Part shown: piece after piece, positions 51,601-62,412 of the stretch
Numbering within the stretch: the stretch's first letter is position 1
How the letters are laid out: each line of letters starts with the position of its first letter
Assembly: GCF_963662255.1 (NCBI RefSeq)
Contig: NC_085050.1
Location: 23,616,631 to 23,680,630, forward strand
Direction of reading: 5' to 3'
Source of the DNA: Cinclus cinclus
Taxonomy: Eukaryota; Chordata; Aves; Passeriformes; Cinclidae
Length of the DNA stretch: 64,000 nt
The notes under the pieces: generated by a model
Seen by the model: the letters and a program-made list of their open reading frames with translations, nothing else
Told to the model about the DNA's origin: nothing
Databases searched by the model: none
Made by a program: the position numbers and the translations under genes

Positions 51601-54600
51601 AAAGCTAAGATGATCTGTATGCCAAGTGGTTCAAAGTACATCTTTGCTGCATAGTTAAATTTTCTAAAGAGGAGTGTTTACTTATTCATCCCTTTTTAAG
51701 TATTGATTTTCTAAGGGAATAAATACTGGAATTTTGTTTCTTGTGGTTTCTAATGATTTAATTGTTTCATTTTTTATAAAGAGGGAATTTTAAATTTTTA
51801 TTTCTAGTTTCTGTCATCATCTTAAAAACACGGTACTATTTCTATAGGTTTGAACTTAAGGGTTTGAAACTTATTGAGTACTGTATTCCAGAAATGGTTA
51901 ACTTGCAAATTTTTGAGTTACTGATAAAAGAACACTGGATTTTATGCTGCTGCCTGTGTTTCAATATAACTTTGTATATAAATTTATGTTTACTAATACA
52001 GAAACACATATAGACAAGAGTTTACTCATTTATTAGTCCTGTAGGAGACAGGAGTGTTCAAGGGACAGCAGGGACTTAAGGCTTTGTTTTATGATAAATT
52101 GTTTTGTTCCAGCTTCATCATGTTCCTCAGTAGGAAAAAAATGTCACTGAAATAAGAACAAGAAAGTCAAATAAATGACCATCTTAAAAAAAACCTCACC
52201 AACCAAAAAAAAAAAACTCACTAAAAAACAAAACCCAGAAAATCCCTCAAAACTATATATTCTTTTCAATGTGAAATTGGAATTTTCTGCTATGTTTTAG
52301 AAATACTCTGTGAAACTAATTTGATATAATTTGTTTAGGAAACCCATATTATGACAGTGTGGGGTCTCTAGGTGTTGGAACTTTGTTAGGAACTGTGTCA
52401 GCATTTTTAATCTACACTAACACTGAAGCCCTGCTGGGACGATCCATTGAACCTGAACAGCTGCAGCGGCTCACTGAGTTACTGGAAAGTGATCCTGTAG
52501 TAAGGTAAGAATCTTTACAGCTCAGTCTCTGCTATAAACAACAAAAAGCAAGAAAATAACATTTAAGGAGAGAAGTCTGGTAAGATTATTTTTAGTGTGG
52601 AATATTCTGTATTGGGATTCTAAAATCTTTATTATTGCTAACTTCTGTTTCTGTGCTAAAACTTTCAGTAAAAGAATACTTGTACCTCTTGGGTGTTCAA
52701 CAGCTAAAATAGCATTGCAGATGCATTCTAACAGTCACATTAATTGCAGGAACTTATAATGACCTAATAAGAAAGCCATCACAAACTTAAAACTATTTTC
52801 AAAAATCATGAAATACAAGCACTTAAATGATACTGTTAGTGTTGCTTGAATAGTTTATTAGCACTTAAATATTTAAATTCTGTTACTGTTAATATTCAGT
52901 GTATGGAATTCTGGAGCAGTTGGCAGGATGTGCTGCAGTAATGTTATGATGCAATGGATTCTTGATGTTGCATGCTTATAAAACTAACTAATTTCTAATT
53001 TCTCCTTAGCAAGTCTGCAATATGTAGTAAACTTACAGCTCATTGTAATTCTAAAAATCTTGCTTAAATGCTTTTCAGTGAAGTGTTTTAGCTTTACCCC
53101 GTTAACCTTGATTTAGAAGCAAACTTCTTTTTGTTTTCTTCTAAATCTTTATTTAGGAATATATATCTATGTAAATCAGCTGAAATATTGTAGTGCTTTT
53201 TTATTTGTATTGATTTTTGAGCTGTGGAGGGAAAAACCCCAAGCCTGTTAGTTAATACCAAAGTACTTGCAAGTAATTAAGTGGTGACATCGTCACAGCT
53301 GCAAGTAAGAGGTCTGGATGACATGCCCTTCATTCCAGAAACTAAACAAGAATCCTATTTGGAATAGAATTCTCTAGAATTTTAGATTTAGAATTTTAGA
53401 AAATTCTAAAAATTCTATAAATTTAGAATTTTAGAAAATTCTAATTCTAGGATTTTCACATGTCAATAAGCTAAGTATTTGTGGTGGCCCTGGTTTAGTC
53501 AGAATGGTGAAGGATGTGTCAGCTGTGCTGTGTTAGAGTAGGTGAGTTCACATGACTTCTGTAGTTCTTTTTTCCAAAGTGCACAGGTGGCTTTTGCTTG
53601 TCTCAGGCTGAAATAATAAAATTTCTCCTAGGCCAAGTACCATTTGGTATTGTATTCCATTTTGTAGGTGGCTCTAACTTCTCAACAGAGCAGACTTAGT
53701 TAATGTTCTTCTTGCTGTAGACATTTTATTTTAAACAAGAAGTACCTTAATTTTTTTAAAAAAAGCATGAATATTAAAAGAAAGACTTTTGAGAAACTGC
53801 ATGTTTTTTCTTATTTTGAGGTTAGAAGCTGAAACATATTTAGTGCCTGTGTATGCACTTTATCTCCAGTTACCTTTCTTAGATCCATTACATTACCAGC
53901 TTTGTCTTTGACCGAGTTCTGACAACAAGCCTAATATCTCTAGCTGGGTTAATGTTATTTTGTAATAAGACACCTGGTCTTAATCTCAGTTCTCCACAAT
54001 GTAGACTTGCATTGCCCTTCCTTGTCACTAGTTTTGGGGGAAAAGCTGAAAACAAACAAAACAAAGGCTGAAATAAGGAAAAAAAGTTATAGCAGCTGAA
54101 ATAAGGAAGCCTTTTATCTTTAAGTATTTCTTCAAAGGGCTACCTGTATGTTTTCATCAACATAAGCTTTGGACTTCTAGGAGTGTCAGCCTTTCCTTGA
54201 CACTCACACTCAGACTCTCAAATTTTCTTAAATGGAGATTTGTCATAGTATGTTGTACTCTTTTATATCCTTCTGATACCAAAAGTAAAAGAAAAAGCTC
54301 CTGATTACTGGCCTGCTTTTAAAGCTGCAATGAATATTTGCTTTTTTATTTCAACCTTTCAAGGTTTTAAGTTCTCAATGCAATGCTTTTTGCAGTTGCT
54401 ACCCCCGGAATATTCCTCCCTTGTTCTTTCAGGCATGGTCTGCAATGATTATTTTCAGATGTGTTTTGCCAGATCAGGAGGAGATGTATTAGGGAATCAT
54501 TTAGTATTCATCAGAAAGTATTTTAGATCCAAATTGACAAAAGGATCCAGGGGCTCTGATATCTACTCCCTCAGCCCTTATTAGCACCATTACTTAAGCT

Positions 54601-57600
54601 ACTATTCCAGCAATAGCTTGCATGAGCATTGCTAATTATGAAGTATTTGATTATCAGACAATACTAACTACTGTCCTACTAAAATAAGCCTCTGTGGTGG
54701 TGGTGATGATATTATTTCAACTAAATCTTGATACTTTAATATTTTTAAATAAAAAGATTGTTTGACGAGATCTACATTCCCTAAAGTCTTAATATATAAT
54801 TATTCTCCCCACCTTTCTAACTATTTTTCCTTCAACTGTCAGGTGAAGTTGTCCACACTTAAATGGATGGACTTGTTTATTGTTCTTAAATTTTGACATA
54901 GTGTTGTTAATCTGTTTTTTTTTTAATTTTAATTCTCATTGGTATAGCAAGATGAAAAATTAATTTGCCTTTACAGTTATTTTTAGTTCTTTTAACTCTT
55001 GAATATAAGTTATGGAGCCTGTTGAATTAGAAGCATTCTTTTCCATTTAAATATTCAATATCTTTGTTTTCTGTTAGTAGGGAAATGCTTTGTTGTACTT
55101 GCAATAATCTTGCTTTTTTAGATCAAGAAGACAATTACTGCATGTCTTTTCCTATTCTATTTCATCAGTAACAATTTTCCATTTCTGTCTAGTAGCAGGC
55201 TTGTTTCCATGTTATCCTTTGGCTTTGATATACTTAAAAAAAGTTGGTTTGTATCACATTCTGTGACTTTTTCTTCTGCTTCTCCTTTCAGCTTGTTGGA
55301 CTTCATAATTTCTCTTTTAGGCTCATGGTTCTTTATTTCCCCGTTTTTAAATTTTTTCTTAGTAATTTCTAGTTATAGCTCGTCTTTAACTCATGATCCT
55401 GAATGGGCTTTCAGAGTTGTTCTCAGCTGGAAAATTATTTGATTTTATTTTTGCTATACAAACATCCAATTCTTAACTCTCATTGACACCTTTGGTGCAT
55501 GAATCATTCTTGTGTTCAGCTTAACTGAACTGTGGGAGATTAGCCTTTCATAACTGTGAAATGAAATTTGTGATGTGGTACTAACACTGTCCTGATTCTG
55601 TTCTTAAGGAATTTAAGGCATAAGCTATTCTTTAATTTTACTTCATTGTAACAGCTGCAGTGTAGTTGTGCTTCTGTTGTGCTGGAAAATCTGTCATTCT
55701 GATTTGAACGAAAACCAAAAATGTTACAACCAATTGCTCAGAACCAGTAACTTGACATTCTCTGACAAATTTTTCATTAATTTGAAACTTGCTCTTTTGC
55801 CTAGTTGGAATTGATGGTGCCCTACTAACCATCCAGATGCTTCCATAGGCAAGCTTTGTAGCTTAAGTTTTAGCATACACATTTGTATTTTTGAATGATT
55901 AGTGATTTTTCTCCTCCTGACTCACTGTCTTATCTTTCCTGGTCAGATTATATGCACTGAGGTAGACTGTTTTCCTTCACATTTATAGAGTATGCATAAT
56001 TTCATTGAATTTTATCAGACTACTGCTTAATGAGAATCTCAAATATCACTTGTTATCTTCTTGCTTAGTTTTGATAGGCACTTGATATGTCTTCAATATT
56101 TTTGAGTCACATGGCTCCAAATTCTCTTTATTAACCACATCTGTTATCTTAAATATTCTCTTTGGGATGAGGTAGTTTGATGCCATCTAGCTTACTCCAA
56201 TTAATACTGTTTTGATTTGATAACTTCCCACAGAGTAGTTGTATGAATTGGAATGGAGCTGGAAAGTCTTTATTGCTACCAGTAAGCTGATAGTTTTTTA
56301 ATCTGCTTAAATATTTACTAAGATGTATTTTTTGGTGTCTCTATATTTAGTTTGTGTTCTGTTTCTTTTTTAATATGCTTACCTCTCCTCCACCCCGAGT
56401 ATTACAAGGAGTCTATAAAAATTTCCTCTGATTGTTCATCCTAAAGGTTCTGTCTCCTGTTCTTTTTTAGCTGTTCATTCTAACAGGCTCCTTCTACATG
56501 CCTAGAATTGCATACCTTCTGCTTTCTTCCTACACTGCCTGTGAAGTTATTTATGATTTATAAACATTCAGATGCAAAGAAGCATTTCTAGTTGGGAAGA
56601 GTAAATTTGCTTGAGACAAATTTTTTGCTAAATTTACAGATTCTGTGAAATTGCACAATATAGCAAAATAAATGGAAGTAAAGTTTGGAGCTTTCCATCA
56701 AGTCAGCTGGATTGCTGAATATAAATTTTGTGTTAGAGTTTATCAAATAGTCAAGAATGCATTTTTCTGTTAATAAAACTATGAGTCTTTGAAATCTTGT
56801 ATACTTTTTTGACTTCGAAAATGTCAGAAGCAAAATTTTAAAAATGTGAACCTTTTGTGATTTGTGTCCCATGTTTTAGTCTCAACTTATTTTTTCTGAC
56901 TTGGGTGAAAAAAATGCGGAAACTTACTCTGCAGTGGCAGTTTTAAACTTTGTTGGCTTTGAAGATAAACTGAGTTTTTGTTAATATAATTGGGGAAAAA
57001 ATGAAGTATTTTATTTTGTGTTTATTTCACTTTTGACATTCATCACAATATGTCTTGGTCCTGAATTTTCTTATTCCAGAAAAATTATGAGCTTGTTGTT
57101 TACTACCTGTATTCACATATTACAATTTATACAATAAGCTGGAACAAACTCTGCTACAGAAACCCAGAATTTTTCAGAGGACCAGTATATAAACATTAGA
57201 GCTGTCATGTTAAAGTATTTATTAGGAACCTTTAAATAAATATGCATTTTCAGCATTTACAAACAGGTGTATCTTGATAAGCTGTGATTAATAGTTCTGA
57301 AGGATCAAAAATGCTTTCCAAACACAATATCCATAACTTTTTCTTGTATCAAATGTGTTTTTGAAAATTTTCCAAAAGATCATGCCTTTACCAACTTTAG
57401 GAAAGGATACTTCTATAATTGCAACATGTCCTTGTGTCATGTATATGCACAAAAACTTCTCTGCAGAGGAGAAGTTGGACTTAATTTTTTTAACACAGAA
57501 TAGGGAATTTCTCACATTTTTAATTGTGGGGAATTTTTTTTAATACACTGTTAGTCTAGTTCTAAATCTGTGATACTTCTAGTTGTCTGGTTTTTATTGC

Positions 57601-60600
57601 AGTGATTTATAGATGTGTTGGTGTTGCAGAAACCTGTGGAAGTGATATAACAGTTAAGCATAAATCAGTATTTAATGGAAGTGTGGGTGGGCAAAATGAG
57701 GATGTTTTGTCAAAGACTGACCTTTTAAAATTATAGGATCATTTTGTGGTAACAGTATTGTTAACATGAGAAGTCAAACTAGCTAGTGGTTTGTTCTATG
57801 TTGTTTTACATTTTCTTCAAAAATGTATGTGTTTCAGAGCAATTCATGATGTTAAAGCCACAGACATGGGAATGAGCAAAGTGAGATTCAAGGCAGAAGT
57901 AGACTTTGATGGACGTGTTGTTACTCGTTCTTACCTGGAAAAACAAGACATTGAACAGCTGCTGCAGGTATGTGTTAAAAATTGCTTTTGTAAGCCCCAA
58001 TATTTGATACTTACTTTCCAATTTCAAGTACTGCTAAACCCAAGACTTGCAGATAGATGAGATACATTTCACTTCTTCATTTGATGGATTGCAGTCTAAC
58101 TTTGTGTTAGGGTTTTAAATATACTTAGAGATAACTGTATTATGTGCTGCTGAAAAAGGCCTGCTTTGGCCTGAGAAGGAGGAAGGCAGGTATTTATTTT
58201 TTAACTCAATTGCCCTTGAGATTGGCTCAGGTGATCAGAGCCAGGTGCTAATAATGCCAAGGTTGTGGGTTTGCTCCCTGCAGGGGCCTTTCCTGTAAAT
58301 GCTGGAGTCGGTAACCCTTGTGTGTCCCTTCCAACTCAGAATGTTCTATGATTGTTTTGTTAGAAAATACAGATTTGTAAAAAAAAAAATAAAAAATGTG
58401 AGAACATAATTCTTCCAATACATTTATTGAATTACAAGATCAGCAGTTTAAACTAGAAGCTGTCACCTGCAAATAGGGATCTGTTTTGGCAGAACTATTT
58501 GCTCTGGGTGTTGGTGATGCAGTGTTGGGTTTACAGGTCCAGCCTTTCAGACTTGGTGTGAATATGGATTGCCTGCATCACATGATTTAGCATTCTGATG
58601 ATGTTTAAAAAATAGCCTTTAGTAAATGTCAGTCTCTGATTTCTGTATAGTTCAGAGTGGCTTTCCTTAAGGCCTCTTTTCAATATAGAAATGCAGAACT
58701 GTTCTCTGCTGTATTCTGTATGACAGAACTATGAAGTAGGAAGAAAATAATTATTTATCTAAATTAAGAGTTTTAAGTGAGCAAAATGTTTTGACAAGAC
58801 AGAGTATTTTGCTTAGGTATATTTGTTTGTGTACAAAATTTATTTATTTTCTACCCTTTCAAAATGAAATACAGATGCCTGCATTTTGTCTCTCCATTAA
58901 ACATGACTTAGAAGTTATGTTTACTTTTAAATTTTACATTGCAATTTTAAAAATTATTACTCAGTATCCCATTTTATTAGTCAGCTATTCCAGTTTTCCC
59001 AGTTTTCTAAAAACATGCGAATGTCAAAATAGGAATTATGTATGTGTAGTGCAATATCTGATCTGTTCATTGGCTGGTTTTCAATTTCATGCATTTTTGA
59101 GGGGAAGAGTGCTATCAGCTTTGTACCACTGAGACACACTGCAAGCTTGCCTGATTTTATATTGCCAGTTGCTTTGCTGTTGCAGTTTTTAGCACACTAG
59201 TCTTCTTTTGAAAGCTTTGTTTGCTTGTATTCTTTACCTGCTATTCCCTTTGGCAATTACATAGAACCTTCACTAGTTCTTCCAATACTTCAAGTATTTT
59301 TGGGAAAGATCTTCCTGATTGATTCTAGGTTGGCAACTGCTTCTTACACAAGTCGTTGTTTCATGTAGTAACCTCATATCAGCTATAAAACTATCATTGA
59401 AGGATAGCTCCTTTCAGTAGGTTTCAGCCATCTGAAGTCAAAGGCAGACAGTGTGCTTGCCTTTTGACCTATACTTCTTCAAATAAGCAGCTCATTCAAC
59501 CAGCACTGCTGTCAATGTTATTCTTTCTACAGTTGTGTAATATTTGTTGAAATGCTGTCATTTGGATTACCTCAGTTTTTTTTCTTATTAGACTTGCTTT
59601 GATTGTAGTCATAGGTTATTGTGGCTGAGATATGTTTTAAGCTTGCTCAATTACATTATTCCTCTTCAATTTTGGAGTAGTGAGAATGGGAAAGAAGTTG
59701 CTGTCATGTACTTGTATGCACAAGAAGAATTAGCTGTTTCATAGTTTGTCTGTTTGCAATAACCTATTTATCCTAAACATACTGCAGCTGAGAGAAACTA
59801 CAGGACAAAGGGCTTCCAGACAGCTTGGTGTGAGACCTCTAAGGAAAGCTTGTGGCTTTAAACTGAAAGGTGATAGACATAAAGTAGATATAAGAAAAAA
59901 TTCTTTACTGTGGTGGCCAGGGTGGTGAGACAGTGGAACAAGTTGCCTAGAGAAGTTGTGGATGGCCCATCCCTTGAGGTGTTTAAGGCCAGATTGGATG
60001 GGAACCTGAGTAACCTGATGTAGCAGAAAGTGTCCCTGCCCATGGCAGTGGGGGGGAACACCTAGATGATCTTTAAGGCCCTTTCTGACCCAAACCATTG
60101 TATGATTCTATGGCAATACTGTAGTACCTGCTTTGGTGTTGCTGATGTCTGTGGATATTTGGAGGGTGGAGTTTAACATCTCATCTTCCTTAATCTCATT
60201 CCTTCAGTTTCATATGCTGTTGGTCTCTTAGTCTGAGTTTCTGTCAACGGTCTTCAAGTTTCTGATACTGTGGAGGAATCATATTTACAGCAGCATTTGT
60301 TGTAATCCTTGTGGACTTTCAGATGAGTTGGTTATGTGGTGCCCAGAGTATGCAGTGCAATGGAAGAGCAAGCATGTAGAAAACAGAGAAAGAGTACACG
60401 GGGTACCTTGCTCTGCCTTGCTGTGAGGAATGCCTCAGAAATTTCTAGAAAATGAATGAAATTCTCTAAACTTATTTGGAAAGTTAAGGAGGAAATCAGT
60501 TTAAGATAGAAGAAGGTTTTGTGTCAAATGCAGGTGTAATGACAGAGCCAGCTGTTTTCATCAAATAGATGGCAACTCTTCTGTGTCTTTGAGAGACAAG

Positions 60601-62012
60601 AACAGATGATATTTTGAGAGTAAATGGCAAAAGCTGAAGTGTTTTATTTAGGTTTTTTTCCCTACCTCTTGAAATATGTCAAGACCCTCTGGAGTGTTAT
60701 TCCTTTATTTTCTTTTCCTCATCTCAGTCTCTTAAATTTAATTTCTTCCTAGGAAATTCAGCAAGTGAAAACCCTTGAAGAATTAGAAGCCTTTATGCTT
60801 AAGCATGGTGAGAATATCGTTGACATGCTGGGAGCTGAAGTTGACAGACTTGAGAAGGACCTGAAGGTAAATTTAACTGTTTATTAGTGAGTGCTTATTC
60901 TATGATACATTTTAAACAATACATCTGCATCTAATTTCTGGGATTTCATTTGTAAATATGAGAGAGGGAAAGGGGTTGATATTACAAATGCAGATTTTCT
61001 TGCTATAGTATTATTATCTAAGGAGTTGGTGGTGGTCAGAAGTTACTTTGCCACTGATCCATTTGCTACACCTTTTGTTCCATTTTATACCAACACAGAA
61101 CAAATTTTCATTCAGTAGACCTGAAAATGTCTTTTTTCTCTATTCTCAGAATGTCAGACTATTTATAGGCTGTTGACTTCTGTTTTGGCTGTAAAAAAGT
61201 AAAATTTTTTTTTTTAAACTGGTTCTTGGAATTGTATCAAATATTTCTGGGTGATGGGACTGCTACTCAACATCTTTCACTCTTGTTGAAGCTGTACAGT
61301 GTTTATTTTACTTTACAAAAGCCTCTCACCTGTCTTATAATTTTTTTTTCATTCTGCAATTTAAATGTCCTCTGGCTGATGCAAGAAAGGGTTGTTCCCG
61401 TTTTTAATTTCGCAAGTATATTGGCACTGTTAGTCTTACCTTCCTGGCATGAATTCGTAACTCCAAGTATACTGACCCCCAGATAAATGCAGTCCTGCCT
61501 TGACTGTCTCTTCTGGCCATGAGACAGAGCATGTCTGTCTTTGCTTGTTATATTTCATAAATATTCTTGTTTAAGTCTCCATGCCTAGGGTTGTCCTGTT
61601 TAAGAATCAAAAATGTTATTTTTGATTTAAATTGCACTATCAGAATCATGTCTTCATGCATGGTTTTTGAGGAGCAGGATCATGCCTAAATTTTTTCTAA
61701 ATACAGATACTGCATTTTGATATAGACATATATACAGCAATGATGATGGTATTGAATATGCTTTACTAAATATACTAGTCAGGTTCACATGCTGCATGTC
61801 TTTGAAGTGATAACTTTCCCATGGATTGTATAATTCATGTAATGGTGGTAATGTATTTCTGTAATATCAGAAAAAAGCTATTTCTTCATAGAAACAGTGT
61901 TCTGAATCTTTTTAACTAGCTTCAGTAGCATAGAACAAATTATTTTGGCAATCTTGCCCATTATTCAGGAAAGTATCTGTTAAAACTTTAAGAAAGTGAA
62001 TTACATAGATAG

Positions 62013-62052
<40 letters not shown>

Positions 62053-62412
62053 ATCTGAACAGTTTTATGTAAAACTCTACTGCCTTGTTAAAATTGAGAG
62101 CTCCTTCATACTTTATAAAGCATATGAACTAATTTATCCATGATGTTGAAAAGTATTTTAAAAATAAAAAGATTACTTAGCCTTTCAAAACTGCCTTATA
62201 ATATGGACAGTGTTTATAGAAACTCTATTTTAAAATAGTCCCTATGTTATCCAAAAAGGGGATTTGTTATCCAGTTGCCAATATCATACCAGAAACATAT
62301 TACTTGTAACCATGTACAAAAATGTGTTTGAATATTTTCAATACGTTGTTTTAAAATTTTGTTTCAGCAACGAAATCCTGATGTTCGTCATGTGGATTTG
62401 GAGATACTGTAG
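33595..62412 (+). CDS. SLC30A9: SLC30A9 (ZnT9), mitochondrial zinc transporter (18 coding exons, 569 aa)
   Basis: Eighteen exons, listed separately, join in phase to 1,710 nt (569 aa plus stop), against about 568 aa in human. It was recognised from blocks such as KYTQNNFITGVRAINEFCLK, VDFDGRVVTRSYLEKQD and FMLKHGENI. In order it has an Arg-rich N-terminus like a mitochondrial presequence (1-32), a variable linker (about 60-112), a conserved charged domain (113-224, formerly likened to a DNA-binding domain), membrane segments near 239-259, 263-283, 308-330, 342-364, 392-414 and 424-446, and a C-terminal cytosolic/matrix domain (475-569). H273 and D277 form the HxxxD metal motif of segment 2. 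In segment 5 the equivalent is VLLED, with D398 kept and no His. ZnT9 is known as a mitochondrial zinc exporter and earlier as the nuclear coactivator HUEL/GAC63. An LTELL motif lies at 463-467. No disruption was seen. Confidence 0.97.
35418..35594 (+). CDS. SLC30A9: SLC30A9 coding exon 2
   Basis: Completes codon 33 and encodes residues 34-91, including LMSQVRVYTSNGQKKD, which parallels LSQVKLYSTNVQKE in human. This is the poorly conserved linker after the presequence. The acceptor is cttgttag and the donor is ACAG|GTAATA. The frame stays open upstream of the acceptor, so only the acceptor and the human match fix the 5' edge. Confidence 0.92.
38134..38196 (+). CDS. SLC30A9: SLC30A9 coding exon 3
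   Basis: A 63-nt exon encoding residues 93-112 (QDTTNAGQKQSSPKQPIQVK), a polar low-complexity linker. The acceptor is attttacag and the donor is AAAG|GTAAAA. It is supported by phase and by the QVK-V junction matching the human QVRV. Confidence 0.92.
38713..39032 (-). mobile_element. LTR fragment of an avian endogenous retrovirus (antisense)
   Basis: The segment starts 'tgtggtgggcttgacactgg' and continues 'ggacaccaggtgtccacc', 'tatcactcccctccttg' and 'agataaggacaggcagagat'. This corresponds to one end of a common avian LTR family written antisense. On the minus strand an AATAAA (within 'ttattttattg' read in reverse) fits an R-region polyadenylation signal. The copy is truncated to about 320 bp, has no coding region, and lies in SLC30A9 intron 3. 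Confidence 0.65.
40872..40971 (+). CDS. SLC30A9: SLC30A9 coding exon 4
   Basis: Encodes V113 (split) and residues 114-145: KAVLKKREYGPKYTQNNFIT, GVRAINEFCLKS. This is the start of the conserved N-terminal domain and almost identical to mammals. The acceptor is tttttttaag and the donor is AG|GTATGA. Confidence 0.97.
41756..41848 (+). CDS. SLC30A9: SLC30A9 coding exon 5
   Basis: Encodes S146 (split) and residues 147-176: DLDQLRKIKRRSPHDDTETF, TVYLRSDVEA. It is part of the conserved charged domain. The acceptor is ctttccttag and the donor is AA|GTAAGA. Confidence 0.97.
42072..42154 (+). CDS. SLC30A9: SLC30A9 coding exon 6
   Basis: Encodes K177 (split) and residues 178-204: SLEVWGSPEALARERKRRKE, AEIKYRE. 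It forms a highly charged, probably helical stretch. The acceptor is acttcatgcag and the donor is A|GTGAGT. Confidence 0.97.
43217..43275 (+). CDS. SLC30A9: SLC30A9 coding exon 7
   Basis: Encodes N205 (split) and residues 206-224 (LFRNQRLLWEYKEFFGNTK), continuing the helix up to the membrane domain. The acceptor is ttgtactgcag and the donor is GTAAAG, phase 0. Confidence 0.96.
43973..44040 (+). CDS. SLC30A9: SLC30A9 coding exon 8
   Basis: Encodes residues 225-246 (PRSSTAAMFFKGPGKVVMVA, IC), entering the first membrane segment. The acceptor is tctttatgtag and the donor is AT|GTAAGT. Confidence 0.96.
46468..46570 (+). CDS. SLC30A9: SLC30A9 coding exon 9
   Basis: Encodes I247 (split) and residues 248-281, finishing membrane segment 1 and starting segment 2. 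It includes the metal-site motif H273-SLA-D277 in MFSEAIHSLADTCNQ. The acceptor is tgttttcag and the donor is GTGAGT, phase 0. Confidence 0.97.
48378..48433 (+). CDS. SLC30A9: SLC30A9 coding exon 10
   Basis: Encodes residues 282-299 (ALLALGISQSARTPDPSH) and two bases of P300, the end of membrane segment 2 and the loop with the DPSHPYG signature. The acceptor is gtcttaaatag and the donor is CC|GTAAGC. Confidence 0.96.
49760..49895 (+). CDS. SLC30A9: SLC30A9 coding exon 11
   Basis: Completes P300 and encodes residues 301-345. It carries YGFTNMRYIASLISGVGIFM and the rest of membrane segment 3 (MGAGLSWYHGI), then a His/Pro-containing loop (GLLHPHPVESLLW). The acceptor is ttcttccag and the donor is TGG|GTAAGC. 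Confidence 0.97.
50319..50358 (+). CDS. SLC30A9: SLC30A9 coding exon 12
   Basis: A 40-nt exon encoding residues 346-358 (AYCILAGSLVSEG) of membrane segment 4. It is too short for ordinary ORF detection and was found by splice sites (catacag, G|GTATGC) and by phase. Confidence 0.96.
50766..50837 (+). CDS. SLC30A9: SLC30A9 coding exon 13
   Basis: Encodes A359 (split) and residues 360-382 (TLLVAINEIRRSARAKGLSF, YQY), the end of membrane segment 4 and the following basic loop. The acceptor is gttgtttcag and the donor is G|GTATGT. Confidence 0.97.
51311..51418 (+). CDS. SLC30A9: SLC30A9 coding exon 14
   Basis: Encodes V383 (split) and residues 384-418, including SRDPSTNVVLLEDAAAVLSV and ATCMGLTSVT. 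Membrane segment 5 carries D398 in VLLED where most ZnT proteins have HxxxD. The acceptor is gtatgagcag and the donor is G|GTAAAA. Confidence 0.97.
52339..52504 (+). CDS. SLC30A9: SLC30A9 coding exon 15
   Basis: Encodes G419 (split) and residues 420-473: membrane segment 6 (SVGSLGVGTLLGTVSAFLIY) and the linker TNTEALLGRSIEPEQLQ with LTELL at 463-467. The acceptor is atttgtttag and the donor is AG|GTAAGA. Confidence 0.97.
53361..53450. repeat. AT-rich palindromic repeat cluster in SLC30A9 intron 15
   Basis: A 22-nt motif occurs identically at 53,387-53,408 and 53,422-53,443, 35 bp apart. Its core is a near-perfect palindrome: TAGAATTTT, then AG, then AAAATTCTA. Further AGAATTCT and AGAATT variants flank it. 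This could form a cruciform or slipped structures. Confidence 0.9.
57838..57967 (+). CDS. SLC30A9: SLC30A9 coding exon 16
   Basis: Encodes R474 (split) and residues 475-517, including AIHDVKATDMGMSKVRFKAE and VDFDGRVVTRSYLEKQD. It begins the C-terminal soluble domain typical of cation diffusion facilitators. The acceptor is tgtgtttcag and the donor is CAG|GTATGT. Confidence 0.97.
58212..58354 (+). mobile_element. tRNA-Ile/CR1 SINE (TguSINE1-like)
   Basis: The 5' half resembles tRNA-Ile(AAT): an A-box-like 'ttggctcaggtgatcagagc', then 'gtgctaataatgccaaggt' with the anticodon loop, then a degenerate B box 'gggtttgctccc'. The 3' half ends 'cccttccaactcagaatgtt' plus 'ctatgattg', the CR1 tail. 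This head-plus-tail design is that of TguSINE1, a songbird SINE mobilised by CR1. It lies in SLC30A9 intron 16. The family name is from memory. Confidence 0.8.
59840..60112 (+). repeat. CR1 LINE 3' end (sense)
   Basis: It contains 'ttctttactgtggtggccag', 'ggtgagacagtggaacaagt', 'ccatcccttgaggtgtttaa', and ends 'ccattgtatgattctatg', the CR1 3' terminus. It lies in SLC30A9 intron 16. The upstream edge is gradual, and CR1-like sequence may extend back to about 59,785. Confidence 0.93.
60753..60866 (+). CDS. SLC30A9: SLC30A9 coding exon 17
   Basis: Encodes residues 518-555 (EIQQVKTLEELEAFMLKHGE, NIVDMLGAEVDRLEKDLK), the acidic helical end of the C-terminal domain. The acceptor is tcttcctag and the donor is AAG|GTAAAT, phase 0. 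Confidence 0.97.
62005..62053. repeat. Compound microsatellite (GATA/AT)n(GT)n
   Basis: A short GATA stretch runs into about ten AT units and then about ten GT units in SLC30A9 intron 17. It is likely polymorphic. Confidence 0.95.
62368..62412 (+). CDS. SLC30A9: SLC30A9 coding exon 18 (terminal coding exon)
   Basis: Encodes the last residues 556-569 (QRNPDVRHVDLEIL) and the TAG stop, matching the mammalian C-terminus (RNPEVRHVDLEIL). The acceptor is tttgtttcag. The stop is followed by 3'UTR. Confidence 0.97.
   Translation, partial: QRNPDVRHVDLEIL

Noticed and set aside
54690..54790. C-box-like GTGATGA suggesting an intronic C/D snoRNA in SLC30A9 intron 15
   Set aside because: No D box (CTGA) at proper distance and no terminal stem.
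59739..60098. 119-codon minus-strand frame
   Set aside because: It is antisense to the CR1 at 59,840-60,112.
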